Positions 38,501 to 48,929 of a DNA stretch of 64,000 bases are shown piece after piece; position 1 is the stretch's first letter, and each line of letters begins with the position of its first letter. The position numbers and the translations under genes are program-made. The notes below the pieces were generated by a model. It had not been told where the DNA came from and ran no database searches. It saw nothing but the letters and a program-made list of their open reading frames with translations. Origin of the DNA: an uncultured Shewanella sp. (lineage in GTDB: Bacteria; Pseudomonadota; Gammaproteobacteria; Enterobacterales; Shewanellaceae); contig NZ_CANMUW010000008.1 in assembly GCF_947501225.1 (NCBI RefSeq), positions 124,001 through 188,000 on the forward strand, given 5' to 3'.

Positions 38501-39063
38501 CCACTGTTGACTAAGCGCGGATCTTCGGTCTCGGTAACACATTGGCCGAACATGAATAGATCGTTGATACCCAGCTCGGCAATTTTTGTCTCGGCAAAAT
38601 CCGGAACGAAGTAGTTCTTATCCTGCCATTTTAGATCGGCGTCGGTATTTTCCTCTTCGACATTGATGCACTCGCGCCATCTGTCCTCGGTACATTTATA
38701 ATCGATATATTTACCGGGAATGGTCAGCACAGGTGCTTCGTTGTACTCATCGGTGTAGCGTGAGTCGTGCTCGAGCCCGATGGCATCACGGTCGATTTGA
38801 CGAACCTGAATACCATTTTCTGTCTTACGTAGTGTGACAAGTTTCGGGGTGCCCTGGGAGAAGCCGCGAATCGATGCGGCGTAACGAGGGGCCTTACCGA
38901 CACTGCGAATATAGAGATACTGGCGTTCGCCTGCCTTTTCTATGTCTGCCGTGGTGATCTGTTTTTCATCTTTGGGAAGTTCCTTATAGGGTTCCTCTCC
39001 CGCGCCACAGCCGCTCAGAGCCCAGGCTCCTGATATGGCCAAGCAAAGCATTGACTTCTTCAT
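35599..39063 (-). CDS. Large zinc-dependent metalloprotease lipoprotein (metzincin-like)
   Basis: A 1154-residue exported protein with lipobox ALSGC (cysteine 19), thus outer-membrane or surface anchored. The catalytic motif LSHELGHTFGLRHNFSGS (about residues 559-576) has the full HExxHxxGxxH of metzincins; SQMDYN about 55 residues later may be the Met-turn. Flanking regions look like the DUF5117/DUF4953 zinc-protease group, related in motif to EcxA-type proteases. The substrate is unknown. The ATG has AGAGG five bases upstream. The barrel protein gene ends 26 bases upstream on the same strand, and a strong terminator closes the pair. Confidence 0.88.
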   Translation of the reverse strand: MKKSMLCLAISGAWALSGCGAGEEPYKELPKDEKQITTADIEKAGERQYLYIRSVGKAPRYAASIRGFSQGTPKLVTLRKTENGIQVRQIDRDAIGLEHDSRYTDEYNEAPVLTIPGKYIDYKCTEDRWRECINVEEENTDADLKWQDKNYFVPDFAETKIAELGINDLFMFGQCVTETEDPRLVNSGDWKGYEMDLAKGVINFEIEHTYQAEPRCLNKFYNGSLDNLSFTSTEYISIVAIDELASKDYQPIPYSPNENGTYGFFTSDHSYRDATDSAGVDGYVRTYMNRVDPAKKTLTYYMSNNFFLPKNKPYLDAAHQTITALNIQNKLYKTGFPELVIEQAHDKRHGDLRYSNITLFDEPLDNGLAGYGPSAANPATGEIVSARVNQYSSNLKQGAVRYYRQVRLDYNRGKLDATTATELTGVPYTSTATAEAVNVTGTAVDSAEFAKPDTVLAVSAITLPQLPVDSTFENLVEFDADTQAFWSENSMMHMDTVFADGGKNRELPRGVKDHEIDWKNPSLWVDGNIGGELIAFEEMPISLQDELTTKLAAQAFAGTLSHELGHTFGLRHNFSGSTDAANTFSETELDALHDAFSAAGYPNLTAKAEFSSQMDYNVNRFATMLQPYDLAALRFGYAREVELKAGSENGLKFVSLKEEDEKRRQELMDGNVNGDTRFGALYNIAQQHDLRSYSFCTDGHVSLNSNCNRGDAGENLNDIAQFYIDKYNDSYETTNLRHNRQTLFEDHTISYAVGRKRRFDEIRQFVEDISSLENIFGLPENYFVEPCKDDSATAWYCNNQRALNDAADFFLTLAGENDASVEVTFKMADDGSVAMRKSYNFAELLAQYRFKSGDMKAQLEPGEVISKFSDSPEALKELILNYAINPSFHDKLDMDVVFSGRLLNGIKVPASSPNHPYVNERDVLGVWPDKLLAVRALVSRTTARSTTGRGYKALVDLPEVGDNFKDMLCKMVMGDGPGLTSGGTALFAESCGASGKLDELLPNYVDFATQSIEPLPNYDRMVSRYFGFDTVNGQPKGKSNLLEMMLRQVVLASVDSDYKGEQKARVWREYVGIHLAGPALDTQAQISLNGRIYVATAENTLAKNLIARIESVEAFIQNNPGSMDVELSSGTVGELLNGQLERDRLTLTYLPVLD

Positions 39064-39089
39064 TTATACCTCTTGATTAAATGACTTAC

Positions 39090-39959
39090 TTATAAATATG
39101 TTGTGAGTGACAAGTAGAAGGTTGAGCTCTTCTTGTCGTAGACCTCAAACCCTTGTGACGGGCCTATTTCGGGATCGTAGAACTTTCCACTGTTGTTATG
39201 GCCGACAGCCACAACCCAGTCTGGAGTGAACTCCCAGCCTAGCTCCTGAGCGAAAGTAAACTGATCATCCATGCGTCTGCCGTAGTAGTTTTTAGAGATG
39301 CGATATCGACCACTAACATCGAAATAGAGGCTGTCGGTAATTTGCCACTGGGCGTCGAGAAGCGTATCGAACTGGTGTTCTATCAATACTCTCTGGCCAG
39401 CAGTCTTATACTGATAGGCGTTATAGCGATAACGAGGTGATAGATAGAAACTCATCGAGTCGGTGGGTGTCCAATAGAGGTAACCGGCAACACGGGGCGC
39501 ATACTGTAATCTATCGAGCTTGGTGTAGTGGTTACCCGGCAGGTAAACACCGACACTACCTCTGAGAAACAGGGTGTCAGAGAACACATGAAAAGGCGTA
39601 CGGTACTCCAGCAGAGGATCGTAGAAACTCGATTCTTTACCGTGAAGGGTCTGCTTTTCGCCACCTACGGTCAGCAATAAGGAGCCCCAGTCAGATTTAT
39701 AACTGACGCGGCTGCTGAAGTTATAGGCCTGATAGGCACTAAATGTATCAGAGTCATAGGAGTTTCTGGTAAAACCCACATTGATATAACCTGACCAATT
39801 AGTTTCTACTTCATTTCGTGTGATTTCATACTCATTAACCGCATTAGCAGGGGATGAGCCTAATAAGGCTAACCCGGCAATGGCAACACAATAGAGGCTA
39901 TTTAATTTACTCTTTATATGCTGTGATGGTAATGAATAGAAAGCTGGTGTAGAAGGCAT
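39090..39959 (-). CDS. Outer-membrane beta-barrel-like protein, partner of the metzincin
   Basis: A 289-residue exported protein. The signal peptide ends at SSPANAVNEYE (about residue 41) after an unusually long N-terminal region. The mature part is a series of amphipathic strands rich in Tyr and Trp (WSGYINVGFTRNSYDSDTF, YLYWTPTDSMSFYLSPRYRYN, WEFTPDWVVAVGHNNSG) and ends in YLSLTTYL, consistent with a 12-strand-sized barrel. I do not recognise a named family. It is the first gene of a two-gene unit with the metalloprotease (26-base gap), so a role in the same process is a fair inference. Confidence 0.75.
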   Translation of the reverse strand: MPSTPAFYSLPSQHIKSKLNSLYCVAIAGLALLGSSPANAVNEYEITRNEVETNWSGYINVGFTRNSYDSDTFSAYQAYNFSSRVSYKSDWGSLLLTVGGEKQTLHGKESSFYDPLLEYRTPFHVFSDTLFLRGSVGVYLPGNHYTKLDRLQYAPRVAGYLYWTPTDSMSFYLSPRYRYNAYQYKTAGQRVLIEHQFDTLLDAQWQITDSLYFDVSGRYRISKNYYGRRMDDQFTFAQELGWEFTPDWVVAVGHNNSGKFYDPEIGPSQGFEVYDKKSSTFYLSLTTYL

Positions 39960-40130
39960 ATTTCAATCCAATATATTTATCATTAGTAATATAAAAGACT
40001 CACAGTAATAAATAACTGATGAGAAATTTCTAATTAAGTTACTTGAGATGACTTAACTGTGAATAACAATCTTGATATCTCGCGTTTTTATTTGTCATTT
40101 GTTTAATTGCTTATGGCGAACTCGAGTTAA

Positions 40131-40152
40131 CCTTATGCCGTATGGTATAAGG
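40131..40152. promoter_or_regulatory. Imperfect 22-base palindrome, possible operator
   Basis: CCTTATGCC-GTAT-GGTATAAGG: nine-base arms matching at eight positions. It lies about 170 bases upstream of the barrel/metzincin unit. The form suits a dimeric repressor site, but no regulator is known. Confidence 0.4.
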
Positions 40153-40235
40153 CTTAATGTTTTAAATTATCTATTTAATCATTGATACAAGACGTTTAAC
40201 TGTGCTGGCAGTTAAAGTGGCTATCTATGTTGTTG

Positions 40236-40264
40236 TATTTTATCCGCTTTATCTGGATAAAATA
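40236..40264. repeat. Perfect inverted repeat in the AT-rich gap
   Basis: Ten-base arms TATTTTATCC and GGATAAAATA with a nine-base spacer. There is no T-run that would make it a terminator and no gene end nearby, so it is either an operator or a structure in a long 5' leader. Confidence 0.5.
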
Positions 40265-40905
40265 TAAGGCATTAACTTTTTAAATAAGTATTGCTCAGTC
40301 AGAATCAAACTTAATTCCAGTTTTGAGTAACAACGTAAGTTAAATTAGATAAACACGATTATCACCGTTACAACTTGATACATTTAATTGATAATATGTT
40401 TATCTTAATGTGGAGGTCAATAGTTGTTTTCTTCTTGTTTATATTTAAAGTCTAAAAAAGCAGTGTCATGTCAAATAATGTAATTATGTTTGTTATCAAC
40501 TTTGTCCAGGGTTGTAAATGCAGTTGTGATTTATTTGTTACCAGGTTTGGTGTGTTTTTATTGTTGATACAATTGAATGGAAAATAGATAAAGTGGTTAT
40601 CTTTTCAATCGATAAGGGGAGGAAAAAGAAAAGATCCGTATGAGAAGATAAACCTGGGTCTAATTAGAGTTAATAGTGTTTGGTTTGCATCAGATGATTT
40701 CGGCTAAGGCCTTTGAGAACGCTGTATGTGTGAGGTGCACGTGATTGCAATTGAACGGGGGAGTAGCGCCAGTTGTTAAGAGGGCTTGAGCTAATTTTAA
40801 CGAGCTTGTGAGCAGTAGCTACGGCAGGTTGAAATGAGACGTTGAAGTCTTTGCCTGCTACCTTTCTCAACGTCCATGTTGATGAGATGAATAAACCAGT
40901 TAAAT

Positions 40906-41634
40906 TCAGATGACTGTCAGGTAGATGCAAAGAAAATGGCTTAGCGCTCCACCTAGAACAAATAGATGCCAAATGGCGTGATTATAGGGGATCTTCTTAC
41001 CCACATAGAAGATGACCCCCAGACTGTAAAACAGGCCACCGGTGAGCAATAACTGAAACCCCTCCTCAGACATGGCCTCAATCAGATCGGTGATGACCGT
41101 CATGCATAACCATCCCATCATCAGATAAAGACCGACGCTTAATCTCTTAAAACGATGGATAAAAAGAGTTTTAAAAAGCACTCCACCCAGTGCCAGAGAC
41201 CAGATTGCAGTCAGGATTACCTGTGCCTGAACTCCTCCCAGAGTGATCAACATAAGAGGTGTATAGGTGCCTGCGATTAACAGGTAGATGGCACTATGAT
41301 CGGCGATTTTAAGTCTATTTTTCAAAATTGGGTCTGAGACTGTGTGGTATAGGGTCGAACAGGTAAAGAGCAATATAATGCTGGTACAGTAGATCACTAC
41401 TCCGGTTAGTTGAATGGGGGTTAATGAAGCCGCTCCTTTGAAGAGGGATAATATAAGGCCTATGATCCCGGCAACGATACCTAAGGCATGACTTATACTG
41501 TTGGCCGCTTCTTCGCTCTTTGTATAACCGCTTGAATTGACGCATATCGACGGTGAGGGGCTGGAATATAGTTCCTGTGCAGGCATAAAAAAATCAACTT
41601 CTGGTAAGACCAATTGAGACGAGTGTACCAGCAT
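40906..41634 (-). CDS. Hemolysin III / PAQR family membrane protein (TrhA-like)
   Basis: Seven-helix membrane protein with the metal-site residues of the PAQR superfamily: Ser/His in ANSISHALGIVAG, STLYH, the Asp in DHSAIYLLIAGTYTPLM, and two His in HAIWHLFVLGGALSHF. In bacteria these proteins are linked to membrane-fluidity control (TrhA), and the name hemolysin is historical. The 242-residue frame starts at ATG 41634; ATG 41586 would remove 16 mostly non-membrane residues, and neither has a clear ribosome site. It is monocistronic on the minus strand, divergent from the thi operon. Confidence 0.9.
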   Translation of the reverse strand: MLVHSSQLVLPEVDFFMPAQELYSSPSPSICVNSSGYTKSEEAANSISHALGIVAGIIGLILSLFKGAASLTPIQLTGVVIYCTSIILLFTCSTLYHTVSDPILKNRLKIADHSAIYLLIAGTYTPLMLITLGGVQAQVILTAIWSLALGGVLFKTLFIHRFKRLSVGLYLMMGWLCMTVITDLIEAMSEEGFQLLLTGGLFYSLGVIFYVGKKIPYNHAIWHLFVLGGALSHFLCIYLTVI

Positions 41635-42009
41635 TTAGCTCAAAAAACTACAGTTGAGCGTACATGTGTACGCTTGTTTTTGAGGGCGGTTTTCCGCACA
41701 TGATTTGATCTCGCTTGCTATAGAGATATACGAATCACGCCCTGTAGAACAAAATCAGATTATCACTATTTTCATATAAAATTAGACAAATTGGCTAAGT
41801 TAAGCTTCGGGGAAATTGAGTGTAAACCAGTAATATTTGAATATCGGTTGAGTGATAAACAGACTTTCAGATGGTGGTTATAATCCATAGTCAGGCTTGA
41901 GATGACCAGTAAATATGGGTATGTTTTTACGTTATCTACCTGTTTTAATTGGCTCGATAATGGAGTCGTTGTTTACCACGGTATCTCGAGCGAATAAAAA
42001 ATAAATCTC
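41635..42009. other. Divergent intergenic region upstream of the thi leader
   Basis: About 375 AT-rich bases between the hemolysin-III start and the thi promoter. Apart from short A/T tracts I see no gene, RNA or convincing repeat. The hemolysin-III promoter should lie near 41640-41720 but was not resolved. Confidence 0.5.
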
Positions 42010-42039
42010 TTGTTAATCTTCAGGCATTGAGTCTATACT
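42010..42039 (+). promoter_or_regulatory. Promoter of the thi operon
   Basis: TTGTTA (42010-42015) and TATACT (42034-42039), 18-base spacing. The expected start at about 42045 is just before the first pairing base of the riboswitch, which supports the call. Confidence 0.72.
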
Positions 42040-42048
42040 TCTTGGCAT

Positions 42049-42130
42049 CTTGTCGGAGTGCCTATTGGCTGAGACCGTTTATTCGGGATCCGTTGAACCT
42101 GATCGGGTTAATACCCGCGAAGGAAACAAG
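42049..42130 (+). promoter_or_regulatory. TPP riboswitch (THI element)
   Basis: All conserved blocks are present in order: closing stem CTTGT with ACAAG, CGGAGTGCC, GGCTGAGA, GGATCCGTTGAACCTGATC, GGTTAATACC and GCGAAGGAAACAAG. It binds thiamine pyrophosphate and shuts off thiC and the downstream operon. About 236 bases separate it from the thiC ATG, longer than needed. That leader contains a small CACA/TGTG hairpin before seven Ts (42209-42215), a possible terminator-type expression platform. Confidence 0.96.
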
Positions 42131-42147
42131 CATGATAATTAGCTTGA

Positions 42148-44325
<2,178 letters not shown>

Positions 44326-44328
44326 GCC

Positions 44329-45906
44329 ATGACTCCTTCAATGCCTGCATCGCCGGTTTTAAAGCCTGTCGTTTGGACTATTGCCGGGTCGGATAGCGGA
44401 GGGGGCGCCGGGATACAGGCCGATCTTGCAACAATACACGATCTTGGCTGCCATGGCTGTAGCGCCATCACCTGCATAACCGCACAAAACTCGGTGAGCG
44501 TAACCTTGGTTGAACCTGTGTCAGAAAGGATGCTGCTGGCTCAGCTCGATGCATTGCTTAACGATCTGCCGCCAAGAGTGATTAAGATTGGCTTGCTGGT
44601 GGATCAAAAGCAGATAAACACACTCGCTACTTGGCTTGGCAGTGCATTGCGCGAGTATCAGGCCCGAAGCGGCAATGTTGTCTGCGTCATTCTGGACCCC
44701 GTCATGGTTGCCACTTGTGGCGTACGTTTCGGCGATGGTAAGCGGGGAGGAAACCGGCTCGATTTTCTGCCGTTCAGGGGAGTTATTACACTTATCACGC
44801 CTAATGCGGCCGAGTTGACTGAATTTGCCGGGCGTGGCCTCACTGATCTGAGCGACTGTCACGATGCAGCTAAATCCCTTGCAGACACCCTTGACTGTAG
44901 CGTGTTGGCAAAAGGGGGAGACAGAGGGGCTGTCTGGGAGGCTGAAACGGCGCGGGATCTATTTGTCTGCGCAGAGGCTGATGGCAGCTCTTGGGTTCAT
45001 CAGCACAAAAGCTTCCTGCTATCGAGCCCGAGAGTGGATAGCTGCGATACCCATGGTAGTGGCTGTACCTTGAGTTCGGCGATCGCCAGCGTCATGGCCA
45101 GTGGCTTCGTGTTGCATGATGCCATTATGGTCGCTAAGGCCTATGTCTCTGCGGGGATAAAGCAGAGCCATCGCCCGGGTAAGGGGCCCGGTCCGCTTGC
45201 TCGTACAGGTTGGCCGCACAAGCTCAATGAGTTTGCGTATATCTCTGAGCTTAATAGCAACGATCCATTTGCAGAGAAACTCAAGTTCAAGACCCTGGAT
45301 GAACGGCTCGGGGTCTACCCGGTCGTGACCGAGCTTTCACTGCTGCAGGCCCTGTTAGAGGCCGGAGCCAAGACGGTTCAACTGAGGGTAAAGGATAGAG
45401 AGGACCCCGGACTCGAAGCGAAGATCATCGAGGCAGTCCGGTTAGGCCGGGATTATCACGCTCATGTCTTTATCAATGACCATTGGGAGCTGGCAATTAA
45501 GCACCGGGCATTCGGTGTGCATCTGGGACAGGAGGATCTCTATCAGGCCGATCTGCCAAAAATTGCGCGTGCCGGCATTGCGCTCGGGGTATCGAGTCAT
45601 AGCTTCTTCGAGTTGTTATTCGCAGCTCAATTGAGCCCCTCCTACATCGCACTCGGCCACATATTTGCGACAACCACTAAGGTGATGCCATCTCAGCCTC
45701 AGGGGCTCAACAAGTTGAGTCATTATGTGGCTCTGTTAAAAGGGCAATATCCTCTGGTTGCCATCGGCGGGATCGATCTAAACCGAATTGCCGCCGTGAA
45801 GCAAACCCGGGTCGATGATATCGCCGTGGTTCGTGCGGTGACTGAAGCAGACGATCCGATCGCGGCCTATCGTTCACTTGTCGATGCGTGGGAGAGTGAG
45901 GGGTGA
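44329..45906 (+). CDS. thiDE: Fused HMP(-P) kinase / thiamine-phosphate synthase
   Basis: Bifunctional 525-residue enzyme. Residues about 10-290 are ThiD (ribokinase fold; WTIAGSDSGGGAGIQADLAT, catalytic loop DTHGSGCTLSSAIAS), which phosphorylates HMP-P to HMP-PP. Residues about 315-520 are ThiE (TIM barrel; GVYPVVTELSLLQALLEAG, KTVQLRVKD, VFINDHWELA, FGVHLGQEDL, IALGHIFATTTK), which joins HMP-PP and thiazole phosphate. The fusion suggests channelling of the unstable HMP-PP. The ATG lies three bases after the thiC stop, with AGAGG upstream. The stop overlaps the thiF GTG by four bases. Confidence 0.96.
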   Translation: MTPSMPASPVLKPVVWTIAGSDSGGGAGIQADLATIHDLGCHGCSAITCITAQNSVSVTLVEPVSERMLLAQLDALLNDLPPRVIKIGLLVDQKQINTLATWLGSALREYQARSGNVVCVILDPVMVATCGVRFGDGKRGGNRLDFLPFRGVITLITPNAAELTEFAGRGLTDLSDCHDAAKSLADTLDCSVLAKGGDRGAVWEAETARDLFVCAEADGSSWVHQHKSFLLSSPRVDSCDTHGSGCTLSSAIASVMASGFVLHDAIMVAKAYVSAGIKQSHRPGKGPGPLARTGWPHKLNEFAYISELNSNDPFAEKLKFKTLDERLGVYPVVTELSLLQALLEAGAKTVQLRVKDREDPGLEAKIIEAVRLGRDYHAHVFINDHWELAIKHRAFGVHLGQEDLYQADLPKIARAGIALGVSSHSFFELLFAAQLSPSYIALGHIFATTTKVMPSQPQGLNKLSHYVALLKGQYPLVAIGGIDLNRIAAVKQTRVDDIAVVRAVTEADDPIAAYRSLVDAWESEG

Positions 45907-46676
45907 ATGATTCGGACTTTATGCGATATTCAAGGCAGATCTTACTGGATGAGGTGGGGATGGAGGGGCAGAAAACACTGTCTGCCAGCCACGCCGTCAT
46001 CATAGGTGTAGGCGGTCTGGGGAGTCAGGTCAGCCATCAGCTGGCCGCTGCCGGAGTCGGAGAGTTAACCCTCATCGATCATGACAGGGTAGAGCTGTCT
46101 AATCTCCCCAGACAACTGCTGTTTAACGACTGTGATATCGGCGAGTATAAATCTTTGGTTGCAAGAGATAAGTTGGCAATGGCGTATCGGCACTGTGCGA
46201 TATCATCGGTCACAACCAGGTTTGGACAGGATAACCCATGCAACGTTATTGAGGCGGCAGATGTCGTTATCGACTGTACGGATAATTTCAATTCTCGCCG
46301 GCTGATTAACCGTCAATGCGTCGATATGCAGATCCCTCTGATCACCGCCTCTGTTGCACATTTTCAAGGTCAGCTTCTTGTAACAGATCTTAGCGCAGCT
46401 CCTGACTCAGGTTGTTACCAGTGCCTGTTTCCTGTGGAGTCAGTGGAATCTCAAACCTGCCGCAATGTGGGGGTTGTAGGTCCTATGGTCTCAGTTATGG
46501 CCTCCATGCAGGCGCTTGTTGCTATCAACTGTCTCCTGGATATAGGTCAATTTACCGGTAAGTTATTACGCTTCGACGGGATAAACCTGAAGTGGCGCGA
46601 AGCATCGCTGACCCGTTCCCCACAATGCCCGGTTTGCTTTTCGAAATATAAGGAGGTTTGCAATGAACATGGCTAG
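45903..46676 (+). CDS. thiF: ThiF/MoeB-type adenylyltransferase for ThiS
   Basis: E1-like enzyme that adenylates the C-terminal glycine of ThiS for sulfur transfer. Motifs: RYSRQILLDEVGMEGQ, nucleotide loop GVGGLGSQVSHQLAAAGVG, DHDRVELSNLPRQLL, DCTDNFNSR, and zinc cysteines in CYQCLFPVE and CPVCF. The active-site cysteine region is CRNVGVVGPM. The start is GTG at 45903, overlapping the thiDE stop (GTGA); an in-frame ATG 18 bases later is possible. Its last 14 bases overlap thiS. Confidence 0.94.
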   Translation: MNDSDFMRYSRQILLDEVGMEGQKTLSASHAVIIGVGGLGSQVSHQLAAAGVGELTLIDHDRVELSNLPRQLLFNDCDIGEYKSLVARDKLAMAYRHCAISSVTTRFGQDNPCNVIEAADVVIDCTDNFNSRRLINRQCVDMQIPLITASVAHFQGQLLVTDLSAAPDSGCYQCLFPVESVESQTCRNVGVVGPMVSVMASMQALVAINCLLDIGQFTGKLLRFDGINLKWREASLTRSPQCPVCFSKYKEVCNEHG

Positions 46677-46905
46677 AGAGATGAGTGAAACAGAGGACGA
46701 GACCATCAAAGTCTCAATCAATGATGAAAGGGTAAACCTCGAAAAAGATCTAACCATAGAGCAGCTTTTACATAGCCGAAATATAGCCGTCAATTCGGTA
46801 GCGGTAGTCTGTAACGCCAGAGTTATCACTAAGAGTGAGTGGAGTAAAAGGCTCTGTATACAGGGGGATGAGTTTGAAATATTTGCTGTAGTGGCGGGAG
46901 GTTAA
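46663..46905 (+). CDS. thiS: Sulfur-carrier protein ThiS
   Basis: Ubiquitin-like sulfur carrier of 80 residues ending in VVAGG, the double glycine that ThiF adenylates and that carries sulfur as thiocarboxylate to ThiG. It is somewhat longer than the usual 66 residues because of about 14 extra N-terminal residues ([14 protein letters not shown]). The start is well supported: AAGGAGG lies six bases upstream, inside the thiF 3' end, which it overlaps by 14 bases. thiG starts one base after the stop. Confidence 0.95.
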   Translation: MNMAREMSETEDETIKVSINDERVNLEKDLTIEQLLHSRNIAVNSVAVVCNARVITKSEWSKRLCIQGDEFEIFAVVAGG

Positions 46906-46906
46906 T

Positions 46907-47671
46907 ATGTTAAAAATTGCAGACAATGAGTTTAACTCGAGGTTGTTTACCGGCACAGGTAAATTTTCAAGTTCGACAAGGATGTTAGAGGCGATAGCAT
47001 CATCACAATCACAACTGGTGACGATGGCGATGAAGCGCTTAGATCTGAGCGGCGGCAGCGATGATATCCTGCAACCATTACTGAGAAGCGGTATAAAGTT
47101 ACTTCCCAATACTTCCGGAGCCAGGGATGCCAGGGAAGCGGTATTTGCGGCTGAATTGGCAAAAGAGGTGTTGAACACTAACTGGATAAAGCTTGAGATC
47201 CATCCGGATCCTAAGTATCTGATGCCCGATCCGGTAGAGACCTTAGAGGCAGCTAAACGCCTGTGTGATAAAGGATACGTGGTGTTGCCCTATGTACACG
47301 CCGATCCGGTATTGTGTCGACGCCTGGAGGAGGTGGGCTGTGCCGCCGTCATGCCGCTGGCGAGTCCGATTGGCTCTAACCAGGGGATAGCTACCGAGAC
47401 CTTTCTCAAGATGATCATCGAGCAGGCACAGGTTCCGGTAGTGGTTGATGCGGGAATAGGAACCCCCTCCCAGGCAACCCATGCCATGGAGTTGGGGGCA
47501 GATGCTGTATTGGTTAATACCGCTATTGCCAGCAGTCAGGATCCTGTCTCTATGGCACGCTGTTTCTCCCAAGCTGTTAAAACAGGCAGAGAGGCCTATC
47601 TTGCAGGCTTAGGCCGTGTCAGTGAACGCGCGGAGCACACGAGTCCGCTAACGGGGTTTCTTAATGACTAA
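46907..47671 (+). CDS. thiG: Thiazole synthase ThiG
   Basis: Forms the thiazole phosphate carboxylate ring from deoxyxylulose 5-phosphate, dehydroglycine (from ThiH) and ThiS thiocarboxylate. A TIM-barrel protein of 254 residues with catalytic Lys in [16 protein letters not shown]. Further motifs: [49 protein letters not shown] and [12 protein letters not shown]. The ATG is one base from the thiS stop, so translation is coupled. thiH follows after 36 bases. Confidence 0.97.
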   Translation: MLKIADNEFNSRLFTGTGKFSSSTRMLEAIASSQSQLVTMAMKRLDLSGGSDDILQPLLRSGIKLLPNTSGARDAREAVFAAELAKEVLNTNWIKLEIHPDPKYLMPDPVETLEAAKRLCDKGYVVLPYVHADPVLCRRLEEVGCAAVMPLASPIGSNQGIATETFLKMIIEQAQVPVVVDAGIGTPSQATHAMELGADAVLVNTAIASSQDPVSMARCFSQAVKTGREAYLAGLGRVSERAEHTSPLTGFLND

Positions 47672-47707
47672 GAGGATGACATTGCAGCCGGTAAACGGAG
47701 GGGGACG

Positions 47708-48829
47708 ATGAGCTTCTTAACGTATCTGCAAGGATTGGATCGGGAGGCGCTGAAGCTCAGACTCTACTCCTGTGGCCCCCGCGATGTAGAGAAAGCACTC
47801 AATGGGCCCGCTGGCTCTCTGGACAGCTTGCTGGCGTTACTCTCTCCTGCTGCAGAGCCGTTTATTGAACAGATGGCTCAGCGTTCCGCGGCGCTGACCA
47901 GGCAGAGGTTTGGTGCAAACATAGGCATGTATCTGCCTCTTTATCTCTCTAATCTATGTGCCAATGAGTGTGACTATTGCGGTTTCAGCATGAGTAATAA
48001 GCTCAAGAGAGAGACGCTGACCCTGGAACAGCTCAATGCCGAGATGGCGGTGATAAAGCAAACGGGGTATGACTCCATACTGCTGGTTTCAGGCGAACAT
48101 GAAACTAAGGTCGGCATAGATTACTTCAAAACTGTTGTGCCTGTAGTTAAACAAGAGTTCAGTTATCTGGCTATGGAAGTTCAACCGCTCAAGGAAGCAG
48201 AGTATCGAGAGTTGGTTTCGCTGGGTTTGGATGCGGTGATGATCTATCAGGAGACATATAATCCGACAATCTATGCCGAACATCACACCAGAGGCAAAAA
48301 GCAAGATTTTGCTTATCGACTGGAGACACCGGAGAGGCTGGCAAGAGCCGGTGTAGATAAAATCGGCATAGGAGTCTTGTTGGGGCTGGACGATTGGCGC
48401 CTAGATGCTCTGTTATTGGGTCATCACCTTTCCTACCTGGAGTCTCGATACTGGCGTTCCCGTTACAGTGTTTCACTGCCCAGATTGAGGCCCTGCACCG
48501 GCGGGATATCCCCCAGAGTGGAGCTGTCTGATAGAGGGCTGGTGCAGATGATATGTGCCTTCCGGCTGTTTAATGAGCAGCTTGAAGTAAGCTTATCTAC
48601 CAGAGAATCCTCGGCGCTGCGTGATAATCTCTTAACTCTTGGGATCACTAACCTCAGTGCCGGCAGTTCGACGCAGCCGGGGGGCTATGTAAAACCAAAT
48701 AGCTCGTTGAATCAGTTTGATATCAGCGACGAGAGAACTGCTCAGCAGGTGAGTGAAGCCATCAGGGCTCGTGGACTTAACCCTGTATGGAAAGATTGGG
48801 AGGCGGCTTGGGTCAGAAGGGGAGGCTGA
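47708..48829 (+). CDS. thiH: 2-iminoacetate synthase ThiH
   Basis: Radical-SAM lyase that cleaves tyrosine to p-cresol and dehydroglycine, the glycine source for the thiazole ring. The cluster motif is CANECDYCGFS (CxxxCxxC, about residues 88-95), followed by LVSGEHETKVGIDYF and MEVQPLKEAEYREL. The C-terminal half carries PRLRPCTGGIS. 373 residues, normal length. Start ATG with GGAGGGG upstream. It is the last recognisable thiamine gene. Using the ThiH route (not glycine oxidase) fits a facultatively anaerobic organism. Confidence 0.96.
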   Translation: MSFLTYLQGLDREALKLRLYSCGPRDVEKALNGPAGSLDSLLALLSPAAEPFIEQMAQRSAALTRQRFGANIGMYLPLYLSNLCANECDYCGFSMSNKLKRETLTLEQLNAEMAVIKQTGYDSILLVSGEHETKVGIDYFKTVVPVVKQEFSYLAMEVQPLKEAEYRELVSLGLDAVMIYQETYNPTIYAEHHTRGKKQDFAYRLETPERLARAGVDKIGIGVLLGLDDWRLDALLLGHHLSYLESRYWRSRYSVSLPRLRPCTGGISPRVELSDRGLVQMICAFRLFNEQLEVSLSTRESSALRDNLLTLGITNLSAGSSTQPGGYVKPNSSLNQFDISDERTAQQVSEAIRARGLNPVWKDWEAAWVRRGG

Positions 48830-48929
48830 ATACGCGCTGTTTATTGCAGGCAGAGACGAGAGAAACTGTACTTCTCGTACGCGATGGTTAATAATTGACC
48901 ATAAGAACGAGTTTTTTGGAGCTATCGTT

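Larger units (their letters stand above)
39960..40905. other. Long AT-rich intergenic region with dyads
   Basis: About 950 bases without a convincing gene, upstream of the barrel/metzincin unit and beyond the 3' end of the hemolysin-III gene. The half nearest the barrel gene is AT-rich and holds two strong inverted repeats, listed separately (40131-40152 and 40236-40264). The part from about 40670 is richer in GC. It contains a minus-strand open frame of 100 codons that overlaps the hemolysin-III gene and has no recognisable domain. I see no promoter good enough to call. Confidence 0.6.

Noticed and set aside
40670..40972. 100-codon minus-strand frame overlapping the hemolysin-III 3' end
   Set aside because: No start signal and no convincing domain, and it overlaps a clear gene. 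Kept only as a possible relic in the findings.
48753..48929. Upstream extension of the small gene after thiH
   Set aside because: It overlaps the thiH 3' end in another frame; the ATG at 48930 has a ribosome site and begins the plausible protein.
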